The notes beneath the pieces are model-generated. The model was not told the origin of the DNA. It did no database searches and was given only the letters and a program-made list of their open reading frames with translations. The position numbers were made by a program, and so were the translations under genes. Below, piece after piece: positions 1 through 14,400 of a DNA stretch of 39,793 nt. Every line of letters starts with the position of its first letter. Position 1 is the stretch's first letter. This DNA is from Elysia marginata (taxonomy: Eukaryota; Mollusca; Gastropoda; Plakobranchidae): assembly GCA_019649035.1 (NCBI GenBank), contig BMAT01009571.1, positions 59,183 to 98,975 on the forward strand, written 5' to 3'.

Positions 1-38
1 TACTACTACTACTACTACCACTGTTACTCCTCCTAATT

Positions 39-118
<80 letters not shown>
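1..118. repeat. (TAC)n trinucleotide microsatellite
   Basis: Nearly pure TAC/ACT triplets run from the window edge, with a short interruption near position 25-45. From 119 to 377 I see no gene. That stretch is most likely intron or 5' flank of the annexin gene and ends in a pyrimidine-rich tract (TTTTTCTTTTACCACTTTTAG) in front of the first exon. Confidence 0.95.
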
Positions 119-125
<7 letters not shown>

Positions 126-377
126 TTGCAACTCTTGCTGCTGCATTTTCTATATGTTTATCTAGTCTGCTGCAACCTTAATAATGTACATAACTACCGG
201 TAATTAAAAGAATAGTTTTAGGGGATACTCTGGCAGTCTCTGTTTGCTTAAGTGCACATTAAACGGTTGTACAGCAACAGTAAGCGTGAGTGCTTGTGTT
301 TGTACCATAAGGAGCAATGAGTCTTAAATTGTAAAAGTTGTTTATCCGCTAAGGTATTTTTCTTTTACCACTTTTAG

Positions 378-482
378 CCTGAACTGTGGATGTATTATGG
401 AATAAAACCCGGGGATCCAGAAGACGTGAATAATTTCTATTATCCATTCTACAGAGATGTTGATGATGTCACGGATGAGCGG
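378..482 (+). CDS. Upstream coding exon, N-terminal region of the poly-annexin
   Basis: A 35-codon open exon, phase 0 at both ends, lies between a strong acceptor (CTTTTAG) and the donor GTAAGA. It begins [16 protein letters not shown] and ends [12 protein letters not shown], rich in aromatic and acidic residues. I do not recognise this sequence as an annexin repeat. It would precede the short basic start of core I and be part of the N-terminal head, the region that distinguishes annexins and often binds partners. Its exact fit with the phase of the next exon is the main support. It has no initiator Met at an exon start, so the gene probably begins left of the window. Confidence 0.62.
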
Positions 483-3400
483 GTAAGACATTTCTTTGTT
501 TTTAGCAAGTATGATAATAATACTGATGGTGATGGCAATTATAATTAGACCAATGATGATGATGATGAAGTTGATGATGATGATAGTAATCATTATGATG
601 ATTTTGGTGATCAGAATGGCGACGATGGTGAGGAAGGAGTTAAGATAATGGCGATGAAGGTGATAATTTTTTATTTTTTTATGACTGTTTTTTTTTGCTT
701 TGGAATAGTCAATGTCCTTAAAATTTTTTTTTGCACTGGCACCCTGTGGCTTTTTTTTTGCAAAAGAATAAGTAATTTAAATATTGTGTTTTTGTTGTCG
801 TTTTGGCCTAGGATAACAAAAAGGCTCCGGCAAACCAAGCTGAAACAGACGCCAAGTCGCTTCACAAAGTGACCAAAGAAGGCGGTTTGTATATTTTATA
901 AGTCATACCTAATGCAACCATAGTAACGTTCTAAACTCTCTAAATTTTTTTAGGAGTTTTATTTAAATATTATAATATGCCAGAATTGACTTTTCGTACT
1001 ATCTCAAGAGATGAGACACTCATCGTAGTTATAGTATTTGCGCTTTAAAAAAATTATGCCATGCGACTATACAACCTTCGTCGAATTGCAATTGGCCTTT
1101 TAAAAGAAAAAAAAAATGTAGGCAACTAAAACTGGAAGAAACACAGGCTAAAGACACAGAAGGCTCCAGATAAAAGAAAGTTGGACCAAAAGTCATTGAT
1201 GTCATAATGGCCGTTCAAATTTAGGGGCAAGTAAAATTAAATGAACTAAATACTAAGGTCGAAGTAGAAACTACAGTATCAAATCTTGTATGTTTGTGAA
1301 AGGGAGTTATACAAAAGTATGGAACATTTTTATGACTGGCATAAAACAAAGGACAGGAAATGTCAAAGTATGAGTATTTAATTTCTAAAAGTACTTGCCT
1401 TCGGTTCTCTTCAGAATCTCATTTTGCAATGTTCTAACTCAGAGAGCAAACCGGTATTCCGAAAGCTCGTCTTTATTCTTAATTAAATTTAATTTCTTAC
1501 CAAACACCAAGAAAGTTCTTCTACGTGAAATGAGAAGTAAATCTATGAAATATTCGCCATAACATTTTGGATTAAACTTAAACATACAAGTTCAGTAACA
1601 CCATTTTGAAAAAAGTGCCACTTTGTAAAAAGTGTAACTGGGAAAACACTTGTTCGAGCATCATGATTTTTCATAACAGCTCATCACTATAGCAATTTTT
1701 ATGTGTGTTCTGCAGTTTGAGAGGGCTGGATATAATGTGGCTGTGTACGTTAGTCACTCTTCCATTTGCCTAACATTGCACGTTATTCTCTGCAATTCCT
1801 CAGAACGTCCACACGACATTCTCATAAAGTCTTTAGCGACGAGATCCTATAGACAAAGATTGAAAATAAAGAAAAAATACAAAGAGTTGTATCAAACGGT
1901 AAGTATGAAAACTGTCATTTTTCCTACCTATTGTTCATTTGCTTGTAACTTGACTGGCGTTAAATATAGACGCATACATCTTCATTAATTCTTGATATCA
2001 ATTAAACCAATCAAATTAATAACTATATGAACAAACTAATCAAACTCTCTACCAATATATCATCCCATCAGTCAAACAATCTACCTCGTTGTCAGCTGGA
2101 AAGTCAAGCTAGCAACCACACAACCAACCAACCAACTAAAAATGTAAATCAAGAAAACTAACGAATATGTATGAGATTATTAGATCATCAAGGAACAAAT
2201 TCAAATCAACCTGGTAGCTTTTACAAATCAATAAGGTAACTTTTACCCCTTATCTCTATTTCTTCTTATTTAAATCACACCATGTTCTGTTTGTAGGATC
2301 TCGAGGAAGATCTCAAGAGAGCTCTTGGTGGAGAATGGAATCTTTTGATTGAAGCCTTGTTCAACGAAGAGAAAAGCCATCCGCCGCAAGCACTAGGAAA
2401 AGTAATCAAGGTAAGGTTGAATGACGTACGCTCTCTGTTGCATTTGGTTGTTTATCCATTTTGTAGACGAACAATAAACATTACAACCTATCTGTCTATG
2501 TGTCGAGCTATCAATCTATTTATTTAGATTCCAGGTTTTTTATATCATATCATACAGTGCTCGATTTGTATAAGGAGCTTTTATATACATGATAGCCTAG
2601 TCCTACCGAGAAACACTGTGTTGTAGCAAACAAAGGTAGGAGTAGGCTATCATGTATATCAATCTATCTATCTGCTTGCCTTTATACTTATCATAGATCT
2701 GAATTTTGTTAGTATATTCATCCATTGTATTCGATTCAATACCTATAATTTATGCAGAAAAATAATCCACTTTTCACTGAACAAAGTGGAGTATAGGTTT
2801 CGATCTTAGTTAAATCGTGTCGTATGTCGGTATTTGATTAATTCTCAAAAACAGTCGAGACGTAAACTCATATTTTCCACATTTTCCTCCCCATACACGC
2901 GCTTCTTCAATATATGATCGCCACAGAGTGGAGACGCCCCGGCTTTGGTGAGAAGATTGACTCCTCTAACAAACAATGAACTGGCTGATCTGAAAGAAGA
3001 TTATCTGAAAGGTATACACTTCGAACAATTCGTATCGTAGAACAAACTATTTTTTAAATGATTGAAGCCAGGGATGGTTAAATTACATGTCTTATAATTT
3101 GAATATTGCACAGCACAGAAATTGGTTTTTGTTTCTTTGTAAAATAATACAGCGGGATGATTGTTGTACAATCACACAAACTTAGATCTAAACTAATTTT
3201 TGTTTTTATTTCCATCATCATATTTATCACCCCCGAAATCATCGACATCATCAAGTTTATCTTCATTTCCATCACCACTATAGTCCCAATTACGTAGATC
3301 AACAAAACTAAGTGCATAATAATTTCAAAACGCTTTTGTTTTTTATATAGAAAACTCTGAGAGTTTAGAGCATGACATCTCTGCTAAGTTCGACTCGCCT

Positions 3401-5313
3401 ACTGACATGCTGCTTCTCACGCTAGTCAAGGGAACGAAGAGGGAAAAGGAACAGACCAGCGACTCTGGTGTCGAGAGAGATGCGAAGGCTCTTCTGGAGG
3501 TAGAATCAACACATAACATTATTGGCTACAGTGGCTAGAACGTCAATATCGAGCTGCAGGCATTCGGCTTTTTGGTTGAAGGTGTTCTGGGTTGAAAGGA
3601 TTTTTCTCTTCTCTTGAGTGTATTTTAGAGTATAAAGGAGCCATCACTTATATGGTTTCAATCAGATTCAGCCAGTCGGAAGCAGTGTGTTTCATATTAG
3701 AAAATCTTATTCCCTTAAGGGGTTCAAATTGCTTTTAAAACATATCTTTTCACCTTTGTATGTGCACTTGGATGCTAGTCAAGGCAGTGAAATGCACACC
3801 AAGCTACAAAAAGTGACACAATAATCTTGTAATTGCGCTCAAGTGATGCGCCCTCTCTGATTTATATTTCTTTGTGACTTCTCTTTTCTCCAATGTAACG
3901 GTTTCGGACATTGAATACTCGGATCACAAGCCAATCGGAAAGCTAATCAAAACAACCAAAATTAACAATGCATCGCGTACTGTCACGACTCGTAACACCA
4001 AGGCCATATACAGAGAACAGTTCAAAATATATATCGCAGAATCGGTTTTCACCAAAACCATTACAGAAGTGGGCGATTTCAATCCTAGAGTAATGATAGT
4101 GATAGACAAACATGATGCATGTTACACGGGCAATTCGTAACAGATCAATTTCACCATGGTCTTATATTGAGATCGAGCAAGCCCAGTCATCCTTAAGACA
4201 AGCAGAGAGAAACCTGTTAAAAAAATCAGAATATCAACTCATGAAAGAAAAGAAGAGGTAATGAAAAACCACAACTAACAACACAAATAGAGCTTTTTAC
4301 CAATAATAGTTCAAAGACTCGACAAACTGTAAGCAATGATTTGGACTCTGTGACGAACTTTTAGGCAAAAAACCCAAAAAACTATGCTTACCAAGTTTAC
4401 AAAAGATAGTTTATCATGTATGCTTTCATCATTTTCTAAGACAAATACCGTACCATCCGTAAAGGCTTAAATGATTTTGATATGCCAATTGATACAAGCA
4501 CGTTTGACGGCGACCGCATTTTCTCATTTCAACCAGTCCTTGATCCTCAAAGCTCCTTGTAAACACTGTGAGCTTGACCCTATGCTTGTTTCATCGCTTT
4601 TGTTGTCAGTGAATGAAACCATTTCAGGTATCGCTGACTCATCGGTTTTATTATCAAATTGATTCGTACCCAACTATTTCAAAAGAGTGTTGGTGAAGCC
4701 TCTGTTAAAAAGGACCAACCTGGACCCAAATTGTCCTAATAATCATTGTATTGTTTATCAAAGATGCCTTTTCTCTCCGAAATAGTAGAAAAGGTAGTGC
4801 TTTCCCAATTGATAAAACATCGTGGTTTAAATAATTTACTTCAACATTTACAGTCATCTCATAGGTAGTATCATAGAAATGAGGTAGTCTTATTACAAGC
4901 AATGAACGATCTATTACTCAGCGCTGTTGAAAATAAGGTAAAAGTTTTATATCTTCTGGACCTTTCGGCCACATTTGACATCATCGACCACGGCATTCTG
5001 CTCGGTAGACTTGAGTGTCTGTTAAGGTATAAAGAAGCCATCACTTATATAGTTTCAATAATATTCAACCATTCGGAAGCAGTGTGTTTCATATTAGAAA
5101 GTCTTATTCCCTTCAGGGGGGTTCAAATCGCTTTTGAAAACATGTCTTTTCACCTTAGGGAATTTCTTGAATTTGCTCTGATTTGGGCGTTGTTATGTAC
5201 GCACTATGTCATAACTGTTGCGCTGTTGTAGATCTATTACAGTTTGGATTTTAATTGTATTGTAAAGGGCCTAGAGATTGTTCACATCGAGGTTTGGCGC
5301 TATACAAAACGTA

Positions 5314-5358
<45 letters not shown>

Positions 5359-5378
5359 TGTTGTAATAAATATTATTA

Positions 5379-5422
<44 letters not shown>

Positions 5423-8400
5423 TGTTGTAATTAATGTTATTAATTATCATTATTATTATTATTAGTATACAATACAATGGTTGACTATGGGTTGGATGTT
5501 CTGAAGTAATACGCTCATTCTAGCTGATGTTTTTTACAGAGATCAGACAACATTATTGATTTTTATGCCACGTAGATATTATTTGTGAAGTCCTTTGATC
5601 TCTTCGCATATATTAGACACAATAATGCACGAGATTAGCTCTCACTCGCACCATTTGCATTTCACTTTAAAAGGTTTTCATGTAAAAAATCCGCAAGAAG
5701 GGTATATATTCCCACATCTCTCGTTGGTAAAAGTCCATGAATCTTCATGGGGACTACATCAAAAAATAGTTCAATAACAAAAAGTAAGTTTCAACCAAAT
5801 TTCAACTCGATGCAAACGCAAATGGTGATTTTATGACATTTTTTCTGATTTCTTTCAGGATAGCCCTTCAAAACTTTAAAGCCAAATATACGCCTAGTGC
5901 CTATCCAATAACACTTACTGGTACACCAAGTAACAGGCCAATGAGAAAAAAACTGATGCAACTTGATTTTGTATTATTTCTCCAGCACGGGGATGGCCGG
6001 TGGACTTCAGAGAGCGGTAAGTTCGTGCTCCTGTTGGAACAGAAGACCCCAGCCTATATGAGCCGGGTGTTCGACCGTTACAAGCTGCTCAACAAAGGCA
6101 AATCTGCAGTTAAAGCTGTCTATGATGAATGCCCCAGAGACTACGCTGATGCCCTTGCAGCATATAGTAAGACTGGAAAGTAATATAGACTATGATCCGC
6201 CCCTTTCATGCATTTTGTACAATAATAACTAGGCACTGGTTACTCGTTGTTGACTTTGAACATTTAAATAGTTTACTAGAAGCTTACAGTGATACTTTTG
6301 GTATTAAAAACTTACAATCGTACTTTTCAATCTCCTCTTTAAATGTCTACCAATCTTTTCAGTCTTGATATACCTGACTCAATGATAAGAAAGTCAGTCT
6401 TTAAAGTAAAGCACATATTCTAGCTCTAAAAATAGTGACAAAACAAGTGAGCTGTCGGCTTTACGCCTTCGTCAGACAAAAAAAAAAAACCAAAAACGCG
6501 AAGACACTTACATAAATACGCACAGGACTAACAATAAAAGATAAGCAATAATATTATTATAATCAATATAAAATATGAATGATGAGAAACAATAAATAAA
6601 TAAAATAAAATGCACCTAGAAATCTAGATATAAATCTGTCTGCCAGAATATTGGGGAAGGGGGGGGGGTATTAGGGGGAAGGTGCCTGAGGATCCACTGA
6701 CTCAATGACCAGATTAACAAGTTGTTTACTTTCTACGTTCCTCTCCCTAGTCAACTGCACTGAAACAGCCGGCTCAGAAACGATTGACCGACTTCATAAA
6801 AACCTGGACGCCACTAACCCAACATTTGTGAAAACTGTCGTAGTCAGATCAGAGGTGAGGAGATCTAAGACATTTCCTGCTCGCTTTTCAGTCAGCTGAG
6901 TAATATCTCTTTACTATTCCACGGCATGTTATTATATGTTGATACACATGAATAAATGAAAGATGCAGGTTTGATTAGATAATAGTGTTGACCAATGATG
7001 CAGTATGAATGAAGCCGTTTGCACTTTTACTCTCTCTTCTGCCTTTCTCTCACGCATTTACTTGAGTGCGTGATTTGGCCAATTTATGAGAAAATGGATT
7101 TCCTAGGATGCGAAAAATGTCGGGAAAGCTGAATTAGATTGAAACTTACTTTAGTTATTTGGCTTTTTCAAAATATACTGCCAATGAACGTCTATGGTAA
7201 TGTGCCAACGGGAGACTTGTGGATTGATGCCCTCTCTAAAAAGTTTTGCGTCAAACTTTGAGAACCAATATTGGACTTTCTCAACAAAATTTTCGTTACA
7301 TTCAAACCCCCCCTTACCCCAATATGGCTGTTAAGGGTTCAAAACAGATGATGATTGTCAGGCTTTTGATATTTAGTGATATAACATAGGTTCATTACAT
7401 AAACTCAGAAGCTGAGTCTCCGTTGTGTAGAAGCATGACTTCATCCATAACTGCCTAAAAGTTGAAAGTGCAACAAACTCGTAAATCACAAGTCGCTCTT
7501 TGTTTTCCTATATTGAAATTGAACTAGAATGTTGGTGAACAATTAAAAAACCTAATGCTTTTACCTCCTCATGCACTCATGTGTGATCGATTAACTTATG
7601 ATTATAGTTCTTCCACGCAACTCAATTAAATTAGCCTATATTTTGGATATCAACCCCATCAAAGTGCTCAAAGCACGTTGCCTGTATCAACAAATATAAC
7701 AGTGGCACGTTATCTGCATGCTTTACTTCCGCTTTATTTTTCTAGATTGATATGCCCAAAGTAAAGAAAGATTACAGGAAGAAGTACGGCAATGACCTTG
7801 GCGTCGATCTGGAACAGCGCAGCAGTCACACAACTGTTAGCGTCTTGAAGGCCATCATCAATAAAACGCCGCAGAAACAAAAGGTACCTAATTTTGGAGG
7901 TGCTTGAATGGCTTTCTCTTTGGGTCATAGCTTGACTTTTTTTGCTCAGAGATAGAGGTAAAGAGTTCAGTTACTGACGACATCTAGTCAACGTGTGGAA
8001 ACAGTCTAAAAACGGCCTTTTTATTTGTACGTTTTTAATTTACTTATTCATCTATTAGTCGTCATGCCTCTAATATGAAAATTAATATTTGTGCTGTAAA
8101 TTGATGATATAATTGAGTTATTATTCATAGTTTTCTTACAATTCTCTACACTCTTTAGTTAAAAGCATTTCAGACAGGACCTAACCAAGTAGAAAAAGAG
8201 GGGGGGGGGACTTTTAATCTTTTCTCCTTTAAATGTACAAAAACTTTCAATAACCTTTGTATAAACAAGTTTTAGAATTAAGAAATATCTAGCTTTTACA
8301 AATAACCGAATAAAACAACGAAAACGAGAAAAAATTGAACCTTGTAATGAGTTGTGACCCAATTACATATACCACATTATTAAAGACGCTAGATAAGTAT

Positions 8401-11400
8401 ATTATAAAGATTTTTCCTAAAATTACTTTCCTCTTTACCTTACATTTTATAATGATCATAATTTGTTCCAAGACCACCAGACGCAGGCAAGATAACACCA
8501 CAGGACAAAAACGATCAAGATCTTTGTCTCCGAGTGAAAGACAGGAGCAAAGGGAGGAGGAGGAGATGCTAAGGCAGGAGCGACTTCAGAGGTTGAGGGA
8601 ACAAGAAGAACTCTATCTCCGTAACAAAGAGGACTATCACTCGCCACACAATTCACCAAGGCACCACAAAGATGGCGAAGAGGATGGAAAGTACAAGCAC
8701 GGACAGGACAAGGACAAAGGCACCAAGTCAGATCAGGACAATGACAAAAAGAAGGACGAGAAGAAAGACGAGAAAGAAAAAAAGTATAATCCAGATGAGG
8801 ATGCCAAGCGGTTGTACAATGCCATGAAGGGTCTTGGTACAGATGAAGATGCTATTGTTGAGATTATCCCCCAGCGCAGTAACGCCGAGAGACAAGCTAT
8901 CAGGAAAAGATACCAGGAGCTTTATAAACAGGTAAGGCATCCATTGAAACAAATTAATAATAACCCCGCTTTAGACCTCCATCATCTTTTGTGTTCAAAC
9001 TGTTCCCAAGTTTTTGTCACAAAAACTAGATGAGTCGAATTTCGAGGGAGAATTAAAAAAATATATCAAAATGCGCATGTCCTTGTTCTTATGTAAATTT
9101 TGAAAAAAATAATTATGCTATTTATACACATAGAGCAAAATACAAAACAATAAAACGTCTAGACGCTTGTATCATTTTTACAAGAAGATGAAACGTTACT
9201 AAATTATCTCAATGGAGGTATTGTCTTTCGAAAGTCTTCGAAGTGCAGGAGAAAAATCAAACTCATTTCTCTGTATATATCGTTAATGTATCCACATGTA
9301 CCCCCTTATTTCTAATCTAAATAAACTTTGGAGCTCTGTTTTCTTTATGTTTATGATTAATGCTGTGTTATTTATGTGTGTATGGTTTACGCTGTTCTCT
9401 TTATGTGCATGGTTTGCGTTGTTCTCTTTGTGTTCATGATTAACGCTGTTCTCTTTATGTGTATGATTTACGATTTTCTCTTTAGTGTATGGTTTATGCT
9501 GCTCTCTCTATGTGTATGGTTTATGCTGTTCTATTTATGTGTATGGTTTACGCAGTTTTCTTTACGTGTCTGATTTACGTCTGGCTACGCCCCAGGACTT
9601 GATGGCAGACCTTAAGTCCGAGACAAGCGGCGATTTCCAGGAAGTTGTCGAGGCTCTGATGCTGCCCCCAGTAGAATTTGACGCCTTCTCTCTGCACAAG
9701 GCCATGGAAGGTCTGGGCACTGACGAGACAGCTCTCATTGGTATCATCTGTTCTAAAACACCATCAGAGCTCGAAGAGATTAAGAAGGTCTACAAGAAAG
9801 GTGAGTGACACACTCGTTTTATTCCTTGTTTTTTAATTTTTTCATCGCTCTGGCTCGACTTGTATACTGGAAAGAAGAACTTGCTGCCACGGTGATTAAA
9901 AACTCAACCAAGTATTTTGACTTTTAAAAAATATTTTTTCGGCGGTGGGGTGGGGAACGGGTGTCATTTTAACGATATCTTTGTTTCACCTTTTTAAAAA
10001 GTACAAAACGCAACTCCAGTTACTCTAATCCCTTACAGCTTTCATCTAAAGTTTCAAAAAGATCTAACCCCGCAAATACATACTTGATCTTCCGGCGTTA
10101 CTCCTCCTGAACGAACAGATATTTAATTGCTGATTCCTTGTAGGTAACGGAATTGCTGTATTTTACTCATTTGATGGAGTCTGCAATGTCAAAACTAACA
10201 AATGTAGTTTATGGGCGGTAGATAAGCCAAAACAAGTCATTATCTGTGTACAAAGAAAACTTTCATCCTTAGTCTGTTTGTCTTAAAAACATGCTGTAAA
10301 CAAGTTAGAACTATCTTGAAAGGCCGAACTCATCCGTTCAGTACAAAGTTACAGCCCAAGCCGCAACAGCCAAAAGTTAACACTGAGTGATATCGAAAGC
10401 ACGAATTCTCTGCACTTCTAAGGAGATATAGTCACAAACCTGTTAATACATTAAGTTCAGTCAGAACTGTTTTGCGCATATTACTATCCTACGGTTTTCC
10501 TGCTGTTCTCATGGGCGAAATCTTTTCTTTGCCTTAGAATAAATTAATATACACACAAAAATATACTTAAAATATAATAATTTGCGTTATATACGAGTGC
10601 ACCCGAACACTGTTAAAATACACTTCTTACTGGAGTGAATAAAGAAATCTTATCTTATCTTGCTTTATCTTTTTATATTAACATCAAGTAAATAAATCCT
10701 AATATGCTGCCTACTGTACAACCTTTTTTCAGAACACAAAAGCGACTTGGAGACCGACGTCAGGAAAGACACCAGTGGTGACTTTAAGGAGATGCTACTG
10801 AACAGACTTAGTACGAAGAACACCAAACAGGACACGGCTGATAAAAAGAAGGCAGAAACGGACGCCACAACACTACACCTGGTCAGATATGTATACACTC
10901 ATCTCACGCCACAACACTACACCTGGTCAGATATGTATACACTCATCTCACACCACAACACTATACCTGGTCAGATATGTATACACTCATCTCACGCCAC
11001 AACACTATACCTGGTCAGATATGTATACACTCATCTCACGCCACAACACTATATATGGTCAGATATGTATACACTCATCTCACGCCACAACACTACATAT
11101 GGTCAGATATGTATGCACTCATCTCCAAAGTTGCTACAACCAAACACTTAAGAAATGATACTTTGTAAATCTAGTTCTCCTTAGACCAGTGCATTAGAGA
11201 AATCGTGACTTACAGAGAAATATAATAATGTAATTATTAAAAATGAATAGTATGTGATGTACACATTGAGAAGATATTGAAATCTTCTCTCTTTTGATGA
11301 GCATAAACTGCAATTCATATCATACTCTATTTCTTTTATCTTCTGTTGCTTTGTGTCCCAAATCTATCACACAGCTGAAAACTAGGATCCAACGAATGCA

Positions 11401-14400
11401 AAAACTGTTTTAAAAATTTCAATGAAACTTTGACAAAATGAGTTCGTGATTAATATGTATGCCATGAAAAGTTTTTATGAGCGTAGAATAAAATGAGCAG
11501 TAATGCTCTAAGATATTTTTGAGTTAAGTAAAACCACATTTTATTTTTTCACCGTAAAAGTGCTTTGCAAATGTGTTCGTTGAATGATGTTTCATAACAT
11601 TAAATCCAGAATCCCACAGCCGACACTCTGAGGGAGATCTTCAATGGAATGACTTCAAAACAGATAAAAGCTACTGCTGATGCACATAGAAAGGTTATTA
11701 TTTTTAAATAGAAGCAATGCAGGGAACATTCTATACTCAACACAAAAAGGAAGAAAGAGAATAGTCTAAGACAGGAAAGGCGAAAGCGAGTTGGATAAAT
11801 AGAGAGGGAGATAAATAGAAGGAGTAAGATGATGATAACGACAACAAATATAAACAAGATGTAGAAAAAGATAAGCGGGCAGAAAGAAAAGAATAGTTAT
11901 TCGACGAGAAATTGCGTGCGATCGTTGAAAGGAAGTAATATATACATAATAATTATCATCGTTTTTATCTATTATCAATTTCAATTTTCAAACAACGTGT
12001 TTACGATAGAATCTTCTTAGTTTTAATAAACGATTTGCTTTTATTCTGTAAAAATCTGCAGCTCTTCAGTGAAGATATTTCTGAGTCTATCAAGAAAGCC
12101 AGCTCGGGAGATGCAGAGTATGCCTATCTTGCTCTAGGTTTGTACTAACTTGTAGAGTCTGCTCTTCAGAATCTAAATGACCAACACCGTTTTATAGCCA
12201 TTAGTGCTGTAGGCCTGATCGGTTGAGCAACTCAAACTCATGTTTACAAAGTTAATAATGTAGATTGATACACAGCAGGATAGAATGATAAATTGACTGA
12301 ATAATAGGAAAGCGAGCAAGAGCTAGAGAGAGAGTTAGAGAGAGAGAGAGAGGGAGGGAGGGAGAGAGAAGGAGAGAGAGGAAAAGAAAGACAGAGAGAG
12401 AAAGAGACAAGGATAGAAGGGTAGAACAATATATTGACGGATGGCTAGTCAGATAAACCAACAAACCCCTGCAGTTTTAATACATTTTCAAAATAATACT
12501 TTGTCTTTTCTAATTCGTCCTCTTCATTTCCGTCTGTCTATCTCCTCTCCCCTTCCCTTTCCTCTTCTCTTCCCCTCTATCGTGTCTACATGCACATTCA
12601 ACTCATGGATGACAGACATCTCAAAGTTCATCAAGTGATATCTAAAGGTGGGGCTAATCTGAAATTGTCTAACATGTACAAAATGTAACTAAAGTACATG
12701 TCAAAAATGTTTCCTCTTGCATTACGCTCTCTTAACTTCTTCTCCCAAGTAGCCGCTGGCCAAGACGAGGATCAGAGTAATTTTTATGCGGACCGCCTTC
12801 ACAGTTCAGTCAGTGGATTGGGCACAAACGATAACCAGCTTATCCGAATCCTCGTATCCAGATCTGAGGTCAGCACTTTGTCTTTTTAATTTAACTACCT
12901 AACAATTCGGTTCTTACCTGAATGCCGAATGAAATCTCCACGAGTCTTAACAAAAAATTTTTATGCATAACAAAAAAAAAATTAATTAAAAAAAAAAACA
13001 AAATAAAAAAACAATCAGAAAAACAAAACAAAACAAACCAACAAACAAACAAAAACACAAATGTCATAGCTTCAACCGGTCAACTATTTAAAAAAGATCG
13101 ACAGTTCTAATGTTAAGGTTTTTCAAGATCTTCCGTTGAAGAAAATAAATTGACGCATTTGACCATGAACGGTTCAAAAGAAAATGCTCAACGGATCATC
13201 AAATTAACTATACATGGTTTTCACAACATGCGATATCTTAGACCTGTATGAGTTGTGGGATACGAGTACACATGTATCAGCACAATTTTCAAAGCAAATT
13301 TCTTGCACAGGGCACACCAAAGTTATAGTTTCCATGGTTACGTTAAAGTTGACATTTTTTTTTTTAATTTCAAACCATATAGTTACTGGAATCTATATTA
13401 TGACTTGCAGAATTTCATTTTATAAAATGTAATGATACTATATTAGGGAAAATATTTAAAGTATTGCAACATATTTTATACATCAAATGGTTTTCTGACT
13501 TTGTTCTTTTAGCCTTAAAACAAATGTCCTATGCTATTTGGTTTAAACTCGAAACATTAAGATTGGGGCATTTAATGCTATTCTTGTTTTTAGTAAAGTC
13601 AAGTTTGTACAGTACATTATGCGTTGTTTCACTGAAGGCAAATATAAGCTGTTTCATGGTTTATCTTATTCAAATATCAGTCTGTATATCACGTCTGAGC
13701 ACTTTAATAAACAAGGAATAATAGGCTATATTCATTTAAAATTTGCGTGAATACCTTTTAAAAAGAAATAAAAGCCACACAGATTTTTTTATCGTAGTAT
13801 GCTCTCCTAAGCAAGCCATGGTTGTAGGCAAGAGAAAGTATTTGAATTTCTTTGGAGGGCAGTAGACATCCATACGACTGTATCATTGCATTTTCAGGTT
13901 GATCTACCGGCTATAACAGCAGCTTACCAATCGCGTCACGGTCAACCACTCAAAGAAGCTGTCACGAAGGACACGAGTGGAGACTATGGCAAAGTCTTGG
14001 TAAAAATCATAGAGAAAGCAGAGACAAAACAAGACCAAGGCAACAAAATGATAAAAAAGCAGGAACCGAAAAGAGAAAATAAAGCAGCAGTGGAGAAGAG
14101 GGACAAGCCTAAAGATGCCATGGCAGCAGCTGAGAAAAGAGACGGAAGAGAGAAGAAAAACACAGAGACAACTGGTGCCCGTGATAAAGGCACTAGAGAG
14201 AAAAGGAACGAAAATGTGGACAGAAATCAGAAGCAGAAACCAGAGAAGAAAAAGGAAGAAGAGGAAGATGCTGTCAAATTATTTAATGCAATGAAAAACC
14301 AAGGAACTGACGAGGATATCATCATAGAAGTGATAACAAGAAACTCGAATGCTGGGAGACAAGCTCTCCGACAGAGATATCAAACACTTTATAAAGAGGT

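Noticed and set aside
648-659. ATG GCG ATG AAG followed by GTGATA as a possible first exon (MAMK) spliced to 812
   Set aside because: Phase fits, but the exon at 378-482 is longer, has better splice signals and also fits; kept only as an alternative start.
4902-5231. 109-codon frame as a host gene
   Set aside because: It contains the [13 protein letters not shown] reverse-transcriptase motif and ends in an ATT tail, so it is LINE sequence.
5833-6183. Apparent gene end: frame stops a few codons after AAYSKTGK
   Set aside because: The GTAAGA just before the stop lines up with the equivalent donor in other cores, and the next exon (6751) fits its phase, so this is read-through into an intron.
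10747-11151. 134-codon open frame as a longer annexin exon
   Set aside because: All other cores end this exon at exactly 149 bp and the first donor gives that length; the rest is minisatellite. Kept as an alternative-splicing idea.
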